A stretch of 64,000 nucleotides of DNA from Edaphochlamys debaryana. Its lineage: Eukaryota > Chlorophyta > Chlorophyceae > Chlamydomonadales. Of this stretch, positions 32,668 through 44,414 are shown one piece after another. The position numbers and the translations under genes were made by a program. The first letter of the stretch is position 1, and every line of letters begins with the position of its first letter. Under the pieces are notes generated by a model. It made no database searches, was not told the origin of the DNA, and worked only from the letters and a program-made list of their open reading frames with translations. The stretch covers positions 62,001 through 126,000 of the forward strand of contig JAEHOE010000006.1 of assembly GCA_016858145.1 (NCBI GenBank), written 5' to 3'.

Positions 32668-34010
32668 GCGGCTTGGCCCACGCTCATATTGAAGGTGCCA
32701 GTTCTCACGGCGGCGCGCGGGCTCCCTACGGCGCTTCTGCTCTCCGCAAGCGCCGGTTTGGCGTCGGCGCGTGGTGGTTCAGCGCTGCGAGTCAGCCTCG
32801 ATACTGCATTGCCGGCACGGGCTACTGGCGAATGCGGAGCCAGCTGGGAAGGGAAAGGGACCTATGGGGCAAGGCGTGCCCCTGGTGCAGGTTACGCTAG
32901 CTAGCTAGGTAGCGGAGGAGCGCTTGGGGTGCATGAAAGCACGCCGTCGCGAGCGCGGCTTGAAGGGTCGCAGAGTCGGGCCTGGGAGTTCATAACGCCA
33001 TGTGGCGGAGGACTCGCGAGCAGGCCGGGCAAGGAGGGGGCGGGGCATGCGTCAGAGTACACAGAGCTGTGGCTTAAATGGTCAAGATAGGTGCGCGACC
33101 CCTCCCGGCACGGTCCGGGACTGCGGAAGCGTTTTAGCACATGGGTGGCAGGGCCGTGTTCTGTGAGTGCCGGATACCGGGATACCGGCGCAGAGATGAA
33201 CGCTGGCCCGGATGCCATGGCATACGCTATGTCTGAGATAGACAACCTCCGAAGGGTGCGCGCGTGGCAATTCTGTAAGGCCGCACACCGCTAGGCCTGG
33301 TCCTCCACTGCTGGTTAACGTGCACGCTGGGCCAATCACCAATGTGCCCACACGTGGATGCGGTGAAGCCCATGGGCCGGGTACTGCCGCTTCGTCACTC
33401 CATCTCCTGGTGCTAGAGGTGCCCAACATTATAGAAGGGGTTTCTATGCAAAATCCATTCACTCCCTCTCGAGCGCAGCCGGGAAGGTGTCATCTGGTCC
33501 CCAGCCCCCCTCAGCACCATCCCCTCGCTCCACGTGCTCTCCATGTTACGCCGGGTTTGTGCACTTCGTGGCACATGGTTCACGTGCCGCATCCCCCCAA
33601 GTAGAGATTGCATTTGCCACAGAGCACAGACTGTCTCAAGACCCCGAAGGTAATACATGCCGCATCGGCTGATGGTAGACCTAGACCGTAGGCTGGGGTG
33701 GACCTGCTTAACTGGTTTGTTCCGTCTGGGGGGCCAGATCCGGCTAGTTGCACATTGCAAGATTGCATTGGCCTCAGAGCGAACCCCCCAGGCCCCGAAG
33801 TTGGAAGTTAGCAGCGCAGCACTAAGGGGTGCGAGATGCCCATACGTTCATGCCCATACCCGTCTTCCGTCCTTGCTTCCGCCTCGCCATGTCTGATCAC
33901 TTGCCCACTCGTCACTGCGCCCCACCGCCCGCCCTGCCCCGCCATCACCACAGCATGCCTCGCCACACTTCAAGCCCCGCACACCGAACGCCTCAAGCCC
34001 CTTTGCCCAG
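32668..34010. other. Convergent intergenic region
   Basis: 1.3 kb between the GT77 and DUF2177 3' ends. A TGTAA at 33274-33278, about 610 nt after the GT77 stop, is a candidate polyadenylation signal. The rest shows no gene. Confidence 0.45.
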
Positions 34011-35142
34011 TCATAAGGCGCCCCCCGGGCCAGCCCCCGCCGCGGCCGCCAGCCGGCGCTGCAGCAGCAGCTGCACCACCGCCGCCGCGGCGCAGGCTGT
34101 GCAGCCCCAGGCCGTGTCCACGGCGGCCAGCGCGGGCGTCCAGCGCTGCAGGATGGACAGGTTGGTGGCCTCGTAGCAGCCGTACAGGCCCAGGCCCAGC
34201 AGCGCGCCCTGGAGTACGCGTCAGAGGGGGAGGGCAATGTGTCAGGGCGGACGCCATGTGGGGGCGCGTGGGGTGCAGTGCGTGTGTGTGTGGGGGGGGG
34301 GGGAGAAGCAACTTGCGGCACCGCTGGCCCACCTGACGTGCAGCTCCGGCTGGCGTGCGCGACAGGGGCAGTGCGAAGAGGTACACGGCTCCCACGATGC
34401 ACAGCCACGCGAGCAAGCCTGGGGAAGAGGGCGATAGGGGGCGTCGTGGGGGCATCGCGTCCTTCCTCCCGCACACACACCCTTCCTGCTCCTTGCCCCC
34501 CCCCTCCGCCCCCCCCACACGTACCACCCATACCCCGAGTACCCATCCCGGCCTGAGATGACCCTTTGCAGCCCACCTGGCACCACTCGGGGCTGTGGCG
34601 TCAGGTAGTCGCCCAAAACGTCCTTATAGACGCTCCCCGCGAAGAGCGTAATCCATGTGAGGTCCAGCGCGACGAACACCACCAGCGAGGGGAGGAAGAC
34701 GAGCCCCAGAGCTGCGAGCGTCAATTGAGAAGCTCAGAGGACATACGAGAGCGCCATGGCCGTAACTTGCGGTGCGCGTACCCACATTTCCACCACGCGA
34801 CGTGCGAGTGTGCAACCATTCCTCCCTCAGGCGCGTGGATAGGTGCATACATTGATGAAGTTTCCTTTAAAACGGATTGGGGGCGGAGCGGTGAGCCACG
34901 ACACCTTGCGCCACGACTCCACGAGCCCTCGCATCGGCACGGACTCGTACAAGTTGACGCCACCCACATCACACGCCATCCCCGCACAGTGGCCCACACC
35001 GTGCCCACGAGCATCCGCACAGAGCGCCCCATAGAACCCCAAGCCTTAGCCTCGAGGAGTCGACTTGGGCCCACCTTCGGGACGCACGTGGCCAAGCCCC
35101 ACTGCCCCAGCCCTGGCCGGCCTCTCCACAGTCTCCAGTCAT
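34011..35142 (-). CDS. DUF2177 family small membrane protein
   Basis: Exons complement(34011..34208, 34333..34418, 34577..34711) join in phase. They encode three or four hydrophobic segments: LGLVFLPSLVVFVALDLTWI, GLLAWLCIVGAVYLFALPLS and GALLGLGLYGCYEATNLSIL followed by QRWTPALAAVDTAWGCTACA. The order ALDLxW, then QPRVVPG, GLxxYxxYxxTNL and W...DxxWG is that of the DUF2177 family, found in bacteria and algae, with no known biochemical role. The first exon is uncertain. I propose 35088..35142 (start MTGDCGEAGQGWGSGAWP), because it has an ATG, a GTGCGT donor and the required phase 1. It gives 157 residues, close to the usual 130-150. It likely sits in a cell or organelle membrane. Confidence 0.75.
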
Positions 35143-35999
35143 GAAGTCACCCGCCCTTTAGCTCTCGGAGTTCTCAGAGTTCACATAAGATCTTCAACCC
35201 CGCTGCATGGAATAAGATCTGGTGTGCATAGGGTCTGTTTGAAGTGCAGGTGGAAGGTAAGGGTTGGATTGTGGGCCTCCATCCTTCCCCCAGGTGCGTC
35301 TCTCCGCCACCGGTCCCCGCTCCTCGCAGCTTCAGCCAAGCTGAGCCAGTGCCGTGCACAGCTGCACACCACCACTGCAATGTGACTGCCCAGAGCACAT
35401 CGCCTCTATTTGCTGCGGTTCGCCGCAGCACACCCGAGGCCGCTTCAGCTCTCCACTGCCAACAGTGAGTACCGGTCTGGGCCGTATAATGCCCACCCAT
35501 CAGTCCCTTGCCGGTCCGTCAAGCCCGCCCTCAAGCCACTATATATCCCGCGCCCCTTGCATGTGCAATACAGTGTCGGACTTCAGGCAAAGCGTTCTCA
35601 GCCTGGACGCCCAGTCCGCCGGCCTCCAGGGTGCCCCGCAGTACCTGTCCATGGTCGCTTTGCCCCCACTACCCCATCGTGTCGTATCGGGACAAGTCAC
35701 AGTCCCCCTGAGCAGTACACGTCCGCAGCTTTGAGCAGCACACCGTATGAGCAGTAAGTAGGCACCCAAAATCAAGCACACTTCAGCACTACATGCGATC
35801 CCATATCAGCAGTACGGCGCATGATGAAACAAGGTGTACCTAGCTGGCCCTGCCAGACGAAGAGCGTACGGCGCTCCCATAGTCCCGTACTCTTCAGCAC
35901 TCACAGTTATGGACCCTTCCCTTCATGAAGCAATCGTCGCAAGACAGTGTAACCCCCCACCCCCCCCGACCAAGTAGCCAAGCTCACTACAGCTGACCG
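35143..35999. other. Intergenic, no gene supported
   Basis: 857 bp between the DUF2177 5' end and the cyclase 3' end. It contains several CAGTA/AGCAGTAC direct repeats around 35705-35820, with no other structure noted. Confidence 0.45.
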
Positions 36000-38900
36000 T
36001 CACAGGTACGTGTCAAGCACCCTCTGCTTGTGCGTCGCGCCCTGGTCCTCCTCCTCCTCCCACAGATACGTCTCCATGCGCTGCGCCCCCCCGCCCTCCC
36101 CCGCCCCCGCCCCCGCCCCCGCCGCCGCCGCCCCCAGCGGCACCCCCTCCGCCCGCTCCCACGCCTCCCTCCGCAGCAGCGCCCGCGTCGCCCCGCTGAC
36201 GTGGATGCGCCCCGGCCTGCCGCTGGCCTCCATGCGGTGCGCCAGCTCCACGGTCTCCCCGAACACCGTGAAGCGGGGCATCTTGCTGCCCACCACCCCG
36301 CTCATGGCGGGCCCGCTGTGCAGCCCCAGCCGCATCTGCACCGGCTGGCCCGTGGTGGGCAGCACCACGCTCCGGCTGGCCCTCAGCATGGCCTTGGCGA
36401 ACTCCATGCACCGCACGGCGTGCAGCGAGTCCGTCTCGCCCTCGGGCAGCACGGAGCAGAAGCCGTCCTCGTCGTAACGGACCAGGCCCCCAGCAACCAC
36501 GTAGCAGTCGCCGATGGTCTCCACCTTGTACACCTGCAGGGGGAGGGGCGGCGCGTGGGCAAGAGAGGAAGGCGCGGGGCGCCACAAGGACGGGGGAGAC
36601 TAAGCAGTACCAAGTGGCCATTCCCCTGCAGGGAGCCCTGCCAACCCCCAACCCCTTGCGACCTGCCTTGAAGATGTCGAGGAGGGCGTCCAGCTTCTGG
36701 TACAGCTGAGGAGGCCAAGGGCATTGAGGGGACAGCAGCTCAGATGCATGGGCGCTTGGGCGGGAGACATGTCCTGTAGCAGAGCCCTGCGTGCGCGCTT
36801 TGCCGTAGCCTGCCTCCCTCCCTCCCAGGAGCTCACCTCGTTGAGGAAGTGCATGACCACGAGAGGGGTCACCTGCGGCCAGGGGCCAGGCAGGGGTGGG
36901 TAGCTTAGAGGTTAAGCCTTGCATGGTCAGTCATCCTCCGTGTTCCCCTTTCCCTGGCCGCCCTCCGCCCGCCCCACCCCACCTTGCGGCACATCTCGGT
37001 GAACCCCACAATGTCAGAGAACAGGAACGTCACGCACTGGTGCTGAGGGTGGTCAGAAGGGAGGGAGGGTGGAGCGGCATGAGGAGATGGGCGTTAGCCC
37101 CGGGAAAGACAGCTACGGTCGCCCGACGGAGTGGCAACAACCCGTGCTCCGCCAGTAACCACCCCCCACCCCCACCACCTCCCGCCCACCCGCAAGGCCA
37201 GGTGCGCCACTCGGGCCAGCTCCCGCTGCCGCTCCGCCCGCAGCGCCCGCATCCCCCAGGCCGCAGCCCCCCGCGCCAGGCGGCTGCCCTCGGGCCCCGA
37301 GCTGCCCTGGTAGCCGCCCGGGGAGGGCTCCAGGGGGTCGGGGCCGCCTCGGCCGCTGGGGCTGGGGCTGCTCCGCTCGCGCAGCCCGCTGGGGCCGCCG
37401 GCGCTGAGGAAGGCGGTGCCGAGGCGCCCAAGGGCCTTGTCGCCCTCCGTCAAGAGGGGCAGCGCGGGGCCACCAGTGCTGGCGGGGCGTGGGGAGCGGC
37501 AGGGCTCGGGGCTGCGGCTGAGGTGCTGGGAAGGGTGCTTGGAGTGGTGGCGGTAGCGGCGAGAGGTGGCGGCGGACGGGTCGGGCCGCTTCGTGCTGAC
37601 TGGGGCCTGGGCCTGGGCCTGAGCCTGGGCCTGTTCCTCGGCGGGGAGGTGCGTGAGGTACTCGAGCACTGTGGACAATCAAGGGGTGGGGGGTCAGGCT
37701 TATGGAATGGAAAAAGCTCTGTAGGAGGCCTCAAGCCGGATTGCCGCACAGCCCGGGCCATAGCTGCCGGCGCCCCAGGGCTTGACGCACCGTGTCTGCT
37801 CCATCCCCGCGAGCAGGACGAGGAGCATGTGGAAGGGGAGGGAGGGGCGCAAGAGGCAAGGAACAAGGCAGGCGCTGAAAAGCTGGGGAATGCAAACCTA
37901 CCCCTCCTTGCGTGCCGTACCGCATACAGCTCGCTCCACAATGCCTTGTCCCGGTCAGCCCTCTGCCCCATCGCCCCATCGCTTCGCTCCCACACACCCC
38001 CACCCCCACCCCCACCCCCCACCTGGGGAACAGGGCCTCCAGGATGCGGTGCTCCTGCGCCAGCAGCCGGCTTACACGCTCGCGCGCCTGAGGGCGCGGA
38101 GGGGGAGGGAGAGCGGTCGCATGCAGCCATAGCAGGCCTGAAATGCATCGTTGCCGCCGGAAAACATACTTCGCTACGCAAGGCCCTCCCTGCCCCCGCT
38201 CACCGCCACCTCCTCCCCCGCCGCCTCCATGCACACCACCAGCTGCGGCCCCGCGGCCCCGCACGAGACCGGCGAGGGCTGCCCCCGCGCCTGCGCCTGG
38301 GCCACGCGGGCGCTCACGCGGAACCAGCGCCAGCCCCCCGCGGCCTCCAGGGAGGGGCCGCAGCGGGGAGGGGCTGGTGCGACAACCTCGGCCGCAGCAG
38401 CCTCGGCGTGGGTGGGGGTCGCCGGTGCCGTACCGCCGGTGGCCGCCTCGCCGGGCCCAGCCGGGCCCAGGGGCTGCGACGCCGAGCGGGGCCCCAGCAG
38501 GGAGGAGGGCGCGGCCCGTGAGGCCGAGCGGGGGACCAGGTCCATCTCCCCCACCACCTCGGCCTCCGCCCCTGCCCCGGCTTCGAGGCCGGCCAGAGCG
38601 GGCGAAGCGGCGGCCGTCCCTGACCCCGACACCAGGCCAGTCGACAGCAGCCCCGTACTGCAGCCCGACGCCCCTGCGCCAGCCGCCGCCGGCACTAGCG
38701 CCACCACGGCAGCTGCAGGGGACCCCACGCCAGCCGCCCGCTCGGCTCCTGCTGCAGCCGCCGCTGCCAGCGCCCCAGCGGGGGCCTTCGCTCCCGCCCA
38801 GCCCCAGCGCTCGCCCTGCACCGAGGCGCACCGCTGCCTGCCCAGCGCCCCGCCGCTGCCCGCCGCGCCGCTGCCGACTGTGCTGCCCGAGGCCGCGGCG

Positions 38901-41900
38901 TAGGCGCTGCTGAGGAGCCCCGCCGCCCCCAAGCCCGTACCGGTACCAGTCACGGAGCGGCTGACGGTGCCGAGCGCTGCGCACGCGGAGGCGGCGGCTG
39001 AGGCGACTGAGCTGGCGGAGGTCACACCCTCGAGGCAGGTGCCGCTGGGCAGTCCGCCCTCCTGGCCCGTGGAGCCCAGGCCCAGGCGCAGGGCCAGGGA
39101 CGCGTCGGAGCCGGGGCCGCCGCCGGGGCAGCCCCACAGCGCGCAGCGGTCGCCGAGGGCGGCGGCGCTGCCGGAGCCGGGGCGCACGCACGATTCCCCC
39201 GCCGCCAGCCGACGCACGGCGCCGCTGCCACTGCAGGAGATAGGGGGACGCAGGGTGGATCGTGGGAGGAGAGACGCAGCATGGGACGCCATTAAAGGGC
39301 CCGCGCGAGCGTTCTACTGCTTGAATCAACCGACCGACGTGTGTGGTGCGCCATCACCATCCTTGCGCCTACCGTCCATGCAGCCCACCCGGGGTCACCC
39401 CTGCCCCGAGCCTCATCACTGCTCCATGTGCGACACCCACCTGTGCCGCGCCGCGCTCGCCAGCACCCCCGGCGCCACCAGCGGCGGCGCGAAGGCCGCC
39501 GTGCTGGCTCGCCGCCGCGTGGCCCGGGGCCCCCCTGCGGCCAGGGAGCCGCTGTGACCCTGCGAGGGCCGCAGCAGCTGCGAGTAGGAGGCACCCCGGG
39601 CCGCCAGACCCAGCTGGGCAGAACAAGGCCCCCCCGCCCCCGCCCCCGCTACCCCCTGCTGCGGCTCCAGTCGCTCCAGCAGCGCCGACAGCCGAGTGCG
39701 GACCGAGGCGGGGGGGCCGCGGCTGCCGGGGGAGCCGGGGGAGCCGGGCGGGGCGGCGGCGCCGGAGACCGCTGAGGCCAGCGCCGACGAGCTGGGCTGC
39801 GCGGAGGGGCGCCAGGGGCCCGTGGCGCTGGGCAGGCGGCGAGGGCCGAGCTCCGCTGCCCCCCACTGCCCCTCCGACGGCCCCCGGCTGATGCCCCCCT
39901 CGGATCCCGGGAGCAGTGGGACTTGAAAGGCGGAGCCGCGCCCGCAGGGGATGCCGGAGCGCCAGGGCCCCCTGCCCTGCGGCGGGGACAGCAGGTGCTG
40001 GGGCAGGGAGCCGGAGGGTGCTGGGGCCTGGGGTTGGCACGACGTCAGGTGGGTTCCCGCAGCGGCAGGGGAGACCTGGTCGCAGAGCAGGCGGTAGAGC
40101 TCGCCGCGGCGGCGGCCGGAGCCCGGGACCACCGGGGCGCTGAGGAGGGAGCCGGCGCCAGCGCGGGGTGGGGCGGCGGCAGACGGGGCCGCATGCGGCG
40201 ACGACAGGGGCGCTCCGCACTCGCTACCCGCGCCCGCCCCGAGGGGCTGCCCGGCCCCCGGTGCCCCTGCAGTCACGCCGGCGGCAATGGGCCCCGGGTG
40301 GGCACTGGGAGAGGCGGCCCACGCTGCCGCCCCCACCCCGGTGCTGGAGCCTACGCGGCTAAGGGCGCCTGAGCTGTCAGCCCCGACGTCCGCTGAGCTG
40401 CCGAGGGCCCCAGTCCCGGACACGGGCGAGAGGAGCGCCTGAGAGCTTTTCCAGGAGGGCACCTGCAGCGGCAGCGGCCGGCGAGCCTGCCGGCCCGGTC
40501 CGGACTTGATCCAAGCCGCTGACTCGGAGGTGGCAGCGGCGGCTTGCCTCTCGGCGATGGCGGCGGCGGCAGCAGCGCCTGCAGCGGGGTCGCAGACGTC
40601 CGTCCAGGGCAGCAGCAGGTCTTGGGGTCCCACCATCGCGCCTTCGGGCCTCGCCGCCTCATGTCGGTGTGCGCTGCTGGCGCCTCCCACTTCCGGCCCC
40701 CGGGCCAGGCCCGGCCCCGCCCCCGTCCCGGGCTCTAGTTGGCTGGCCAGAGCCACCGAAGGGCCCGAGGGGGCCGTGGCCAGGCGCTCCGAGCCCCACT
40801 CCTGGCCACCGTCAGCCGCCTCCCCGGCCGCACCCGCTGCCCCCGACACCTTGCCCCCCGAGGGGGGGAGCGAGGGCGGGGGCACGGGCAGGCCGCGGGG
40901 CCCCGCGCGGGCGCGGCTGGCGGCGGCGCAAGGGATGCGGAGCAGGTCAGTGGGCAGCGCCCCGGACGCTTCGCCGTTGCACGCTGCCTCGGCCCCGTGC
41001 GCCCCAGGCAGCAGGGGCGGCAAGGAAGGGCCTCATGCCGGTGCGCGGGGTCGCACAGGACCGAGGCGCTCCGCCGAAGACCCCTCTGGGCGCAGGGAGG
41101 GCCGGGAACTGCAGCCGGCGCGGCATTGAGCCCCGGGCCCGGCCTGGGCCCCGTGAGGCACAGTGCGCTGTGCAGGCGGCGCAGGGGCCGCTGCAGGGGG
41201 GTGCCCCCTGCGGCCGGCCCCGTGGCCAGGGCCCTGGCGGCCGCCGCCGCGGTGCCGTCCGCCGCCGCCGCCAGCCGCTCCGCCAGCTCCCCCGCGTCCG
41301 AGCTCGCCACGCGGCGCGGGGGCCCCCGGGGCGTCCGGCTGCTGCGGGCGAAGGTCGCTGCGGTGGAGGGAGCCACAGCGCTCAGCGGGGCGGCAGCCGG
41401 CAGCAGGGGAGGGGGGACCACCGGCGGCACCGGCTGGGGCTGCAGCGGGGGGCCTCCAGCTGCAGAGGGGCCAGGGCCAAGGGAAGGGGAAGCGACAGCG
41501 GCAGCACCAGGGTCAGGGCCAGGGGCTGCGCCAGGGGTGGTGTCGCGTGGGCACAGGTGCGGTGCCTTGCCGGCCGGGGCAGGGGCCGGCGCGACGGGGC
41601 AGGACTGCGTCACGAAGGAGCGCGAGCGGACGGCCGGGGCAGTGCGCGAGCGGGGCGCAGCGCAGGCGGCCGTGGAGGAGGGGCCTGCGGCAGCGGCCGA
41701 CGGCGCGCCTGCTCCGCCAAGATCGGAGGTGGATGTTCCGGTAGAGGCAGGCGGGGTTGCGGGTCCTGGCTCGGGGACGGAGGAGACACGGGAGACCTGC
41801 AGGGAGGGCCCTGCGCTGGCCTGGCGGCGCAGGCGGCGGTGGGCGGTGAGGGGGCGCAGCAGCCACCCCACGCCCCTCCGGTCGGCCTGTGAGGGAGAGA

Positions 41901-44414
41901 GGCCCGGGCACACCGGGGCACAGGTGGGGCGGGAAAGACCCAACAGCGCAAGTGTCGCCCTCCACCCATACCGGTAACAAAAGCCCTGTCCACGACCCTG
42001 TCCGCGGCTCGTCGGGGCCTGCCCCCCCCCCCGGCGCCCGCCGGCCGGCCCCACCGCTCTGTCGGCCGACTGGGGCTCCGCGGGGGCCGCTGCAGCAGAG
42101 GGAGGGTGAGGCATTGTTTAGGAGAGCCCTCGCTAAATGTCTTGGCCCTGGATCGGGCTCCACTAACGCAGAAGAGGTGCACACGCTTTACCTCTTGGGC
42201 CGCAGCCAGGGCTGGAGCCGGACTCCCCTGGCTGGTCGCCGTCCCGGACGCCGCGCTCGCCGTCCCCCTCCTGGCTCGAGGGGCACTCGGCGATGAGCAG
42301 TGGAAGCGGCGGGAGCGGCAGCGGCAGGGGGGCAGCGGGGTGTGCGGAGGTGGGCAGCGGAGGGCCTGCAGGCGGCATGGGTGGGCAGACCGCGGCGGCC
42401 TGCAGTGCGTGAGGCTCCTGCCCCGCCGCCGCCGCCCTCGCCCCCGCGTCCAACGTCGCCGCCTGGCTGATGCACAGCGCCGCGGGACAGAGCAGGAGGG
42501 CGCTGAAGCCCTGCGACCGGGGACGGGAAGCACCCAGCACGGGCTCCTCAGCAATGCCGTACACGGAGAGCTGGGCGTGCAGCGCTCAAGTGCCTGCGTG
42601 GCCTACCTCGGGCTCCGAGGCCCTGCGAACCAGCTCGGAGAGGCTCAGGCACGGGCTTGAGCCCAGGGTAGGGCCTCCGCGCACCGCCCCCTCGCGCCCC
42701 GGGCCCGGTCCGGCCAGGAGCAGCTGCAGCAGCGCGGCGGCCCCCAGGCGCGGAGGGGGGCTGTCGGAGGGCAGGCCCTGCGGGATAGGGTGCGGCCAGC
42801 GCAAGGGGCTCCAAGTCGAGCCGTCTGCGGCGGCGCCACTACCCTGCCTTTGGCCTCCCCAATCTCCCTGTCAACCCAAGCTTTCCAACCATGTGCCCAG
42901 ATGTGCCCACCAGGCCACCCACCGGGCCACCCGCCCGGCCACCCACCCACCCACCCCGCCACTCACCAGGTAGGCCAAGGCCTGGGCGTTGGCGAACAGC
43001 AGCGCCCCCGGCCCCGCTTGCACCTCCCCCTGCGCCTCCACCTGCCCCTGCCCCTGCGCCTTCCCCTGCGCCTCTCCCTGCGCCTCTCCCTGCGCCTCTC
43101 CGTGCCCCTGTGGCTGCAGGGACGCGCCGCCCTCCCCCTGGGCCTGGGCCCGGCCCCAGCCCGGCCCGTGGCCCGCTCCAGGCCCCAGGCTGACGACCAT
43201 GACCACAGCCGGCAGCGCCTCCGCCACCAGAGCCGGCAAGCCGCCCACTGCCGCCAGCGTCCTCACGCCGCTAGGGCTGCTTGGCTCGGGGGTCGCCGGG
43301 GACGGGGGCGATTGACCCATGTCAGCAGGATTGGTGCCCGGTTTGGGCCAGGGGCAAATCCAGGGCGCATCTAGAGGTGCGGCGCAGGGGTCGGGGTGCA
43401 CATCCGGCGTGAGCGCCAGGAAGGGCGGCTCGGAACCCGGCGGCAGTAGCCCCAGGAGCTGGGACGCCGTAGCCACGGTGGGGGCTCTGGTAGTGGGCCT
43501 CCGGCGCAGCCTCAGCAGCACCCCCGGCTGCAGCCCTGCCTGGCGGCCTGCGGGGCGCGCTCGCACCAGGCAGGAAGACACCTGCAGCGAGGGGCGGGGC
43601 GGGGGGGCCGGGCAATGTGGCGAGGCCTCAGCCTTTTGCCCACAGCGGCCGAAGGGCGAAGACCCCTGCATATGACGAATGCCGTATCTCCCTATGCCCC
43701 ATACAAATGGGCGGACGGGGTCCGCAGCAGCCCTCCACCCACCTCTACTGCAATGCAGGAATCCGCAGCGCCTTCGGGGCCAGGCATGTAAATTGACTCG
43801 GCGGTGCATGGGGCTGCGCCAAGCTGGGGCCAGTGCAGGCGTAGCGTTACGGAGCAAAGGCTCCGGGCGGAGGCGCATCTGCGTTCGGTAACGGTAGGTG
43901 TAGGGGAGCTGACAATCAAAGGGTTGAGCAAAGCCCCCGCAGGTATGGTTTGCCCAAACCTCTGGCTTGCCGCCTCACCTTGCAGCCTCGTCCACCGCCG
44001 ACCCTAGCTTTTCGCTCCTCGCAGCGGCTTCTCGGATGGCTGCCCACACGTCAGCACCAGCGCCTGGCCACAGGGGGCGCAGGTAAGTGCCCGGGAGCGG
44101 GAGGCCGGCTGTCTTGCGCCCAAGGGCCGCGCTGGCCCGCGCTCCGGGCGCAACGACCAGGACGGCCGCATCGAGGTCGCTCGAGCCAGTACATAGCTCA
44201 GTGAAGCCATCCTCGTTGAGGCAGGGCAGAGCGACTGAAGCGCGGGGAATCGAATTGCAAGTTAGTCAGAGTTGCTCTTCCCAACCCTTTGGCGCGGGTA
44301 AACCTCGATATGACTCCTACCTTCTCCACGTTGCCTCTGATCAATGCCAGGGCGGCGGTCAGGGCCCGGCTTGCCCCGACCCGCGTCGCCCCCAAAGCAG
44401 CGCCGCAGCCACAT
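36000..44414 (-). CDS. PAS-PAS-class III nucleotide (probably guanylate) cyclase, copy 2
   Basis: Firm 5' exons are complement(44321..44414, 43979..44234, 43743..43878, 42967..43581, 42607..42777, 42192..42510). Firm 3' exons are complement(39441..about 41030, 38204..39230, 38023..38087, 37791..37795, 37190..37668, 36983..37042, 36837..36872, 36667..36705, 36000..36533). The linker between about 41030 and 42190 could not be put in one frame. The start is MWLRRCFGGD. A PAS-like fold includes LPAVVMVVSL and LLFANAQALAYLGLPSD. A second PAS-like end is WRWFRVSARV...QLVVCMEAAGEEVA. Then come RLLAQEHRILEALFPRHVLE and the catalytic core: CVTFLFSDIVGFTEMCRK, TPLVVMHFLNE, VYKVETIGDCYVVAGG and MPRFTVFGETVELAHRME. 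Both metal Asp residues are present, and Glu in KVETIGD favours GTP. The catalytic Asn of the usual TVNxAxRME is Glu here. No transmembrane segment was found, so it is probably a soluble sensor. Confidence 0.85.
37791..37795 (-). other. 5-nt microexon of the cyclase gene
   Basis: The exon ending TTC-CCC-AG (phase 2) and the exon starting TG-CTC-GAG (phase 1) cannot join directly. ACACG at this position is flanked by AG and GTGCGT. It joins them as AGA-CAC-GTG, giving ALFPRHVLEYL, the motif expected in this cyclase family. Confidence 0.7.

Noticed and set aside
36896..38521. 541-codon plus-strand open frame
   Set aside because: Antisense to cyclase exons with matching splice phases; crosses their introns; no domain.
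37731..39329. 532-codon minus-strand open frame
   Set aside because: Shadow frame of the cyclase exon 38204-39230; the FPRHV and PAS-like segments lie in another frame.
40739..41977. 412-codon plus-strand open frame
   Set aside because: Antisense to the cyclase linker; arises from high GC content.
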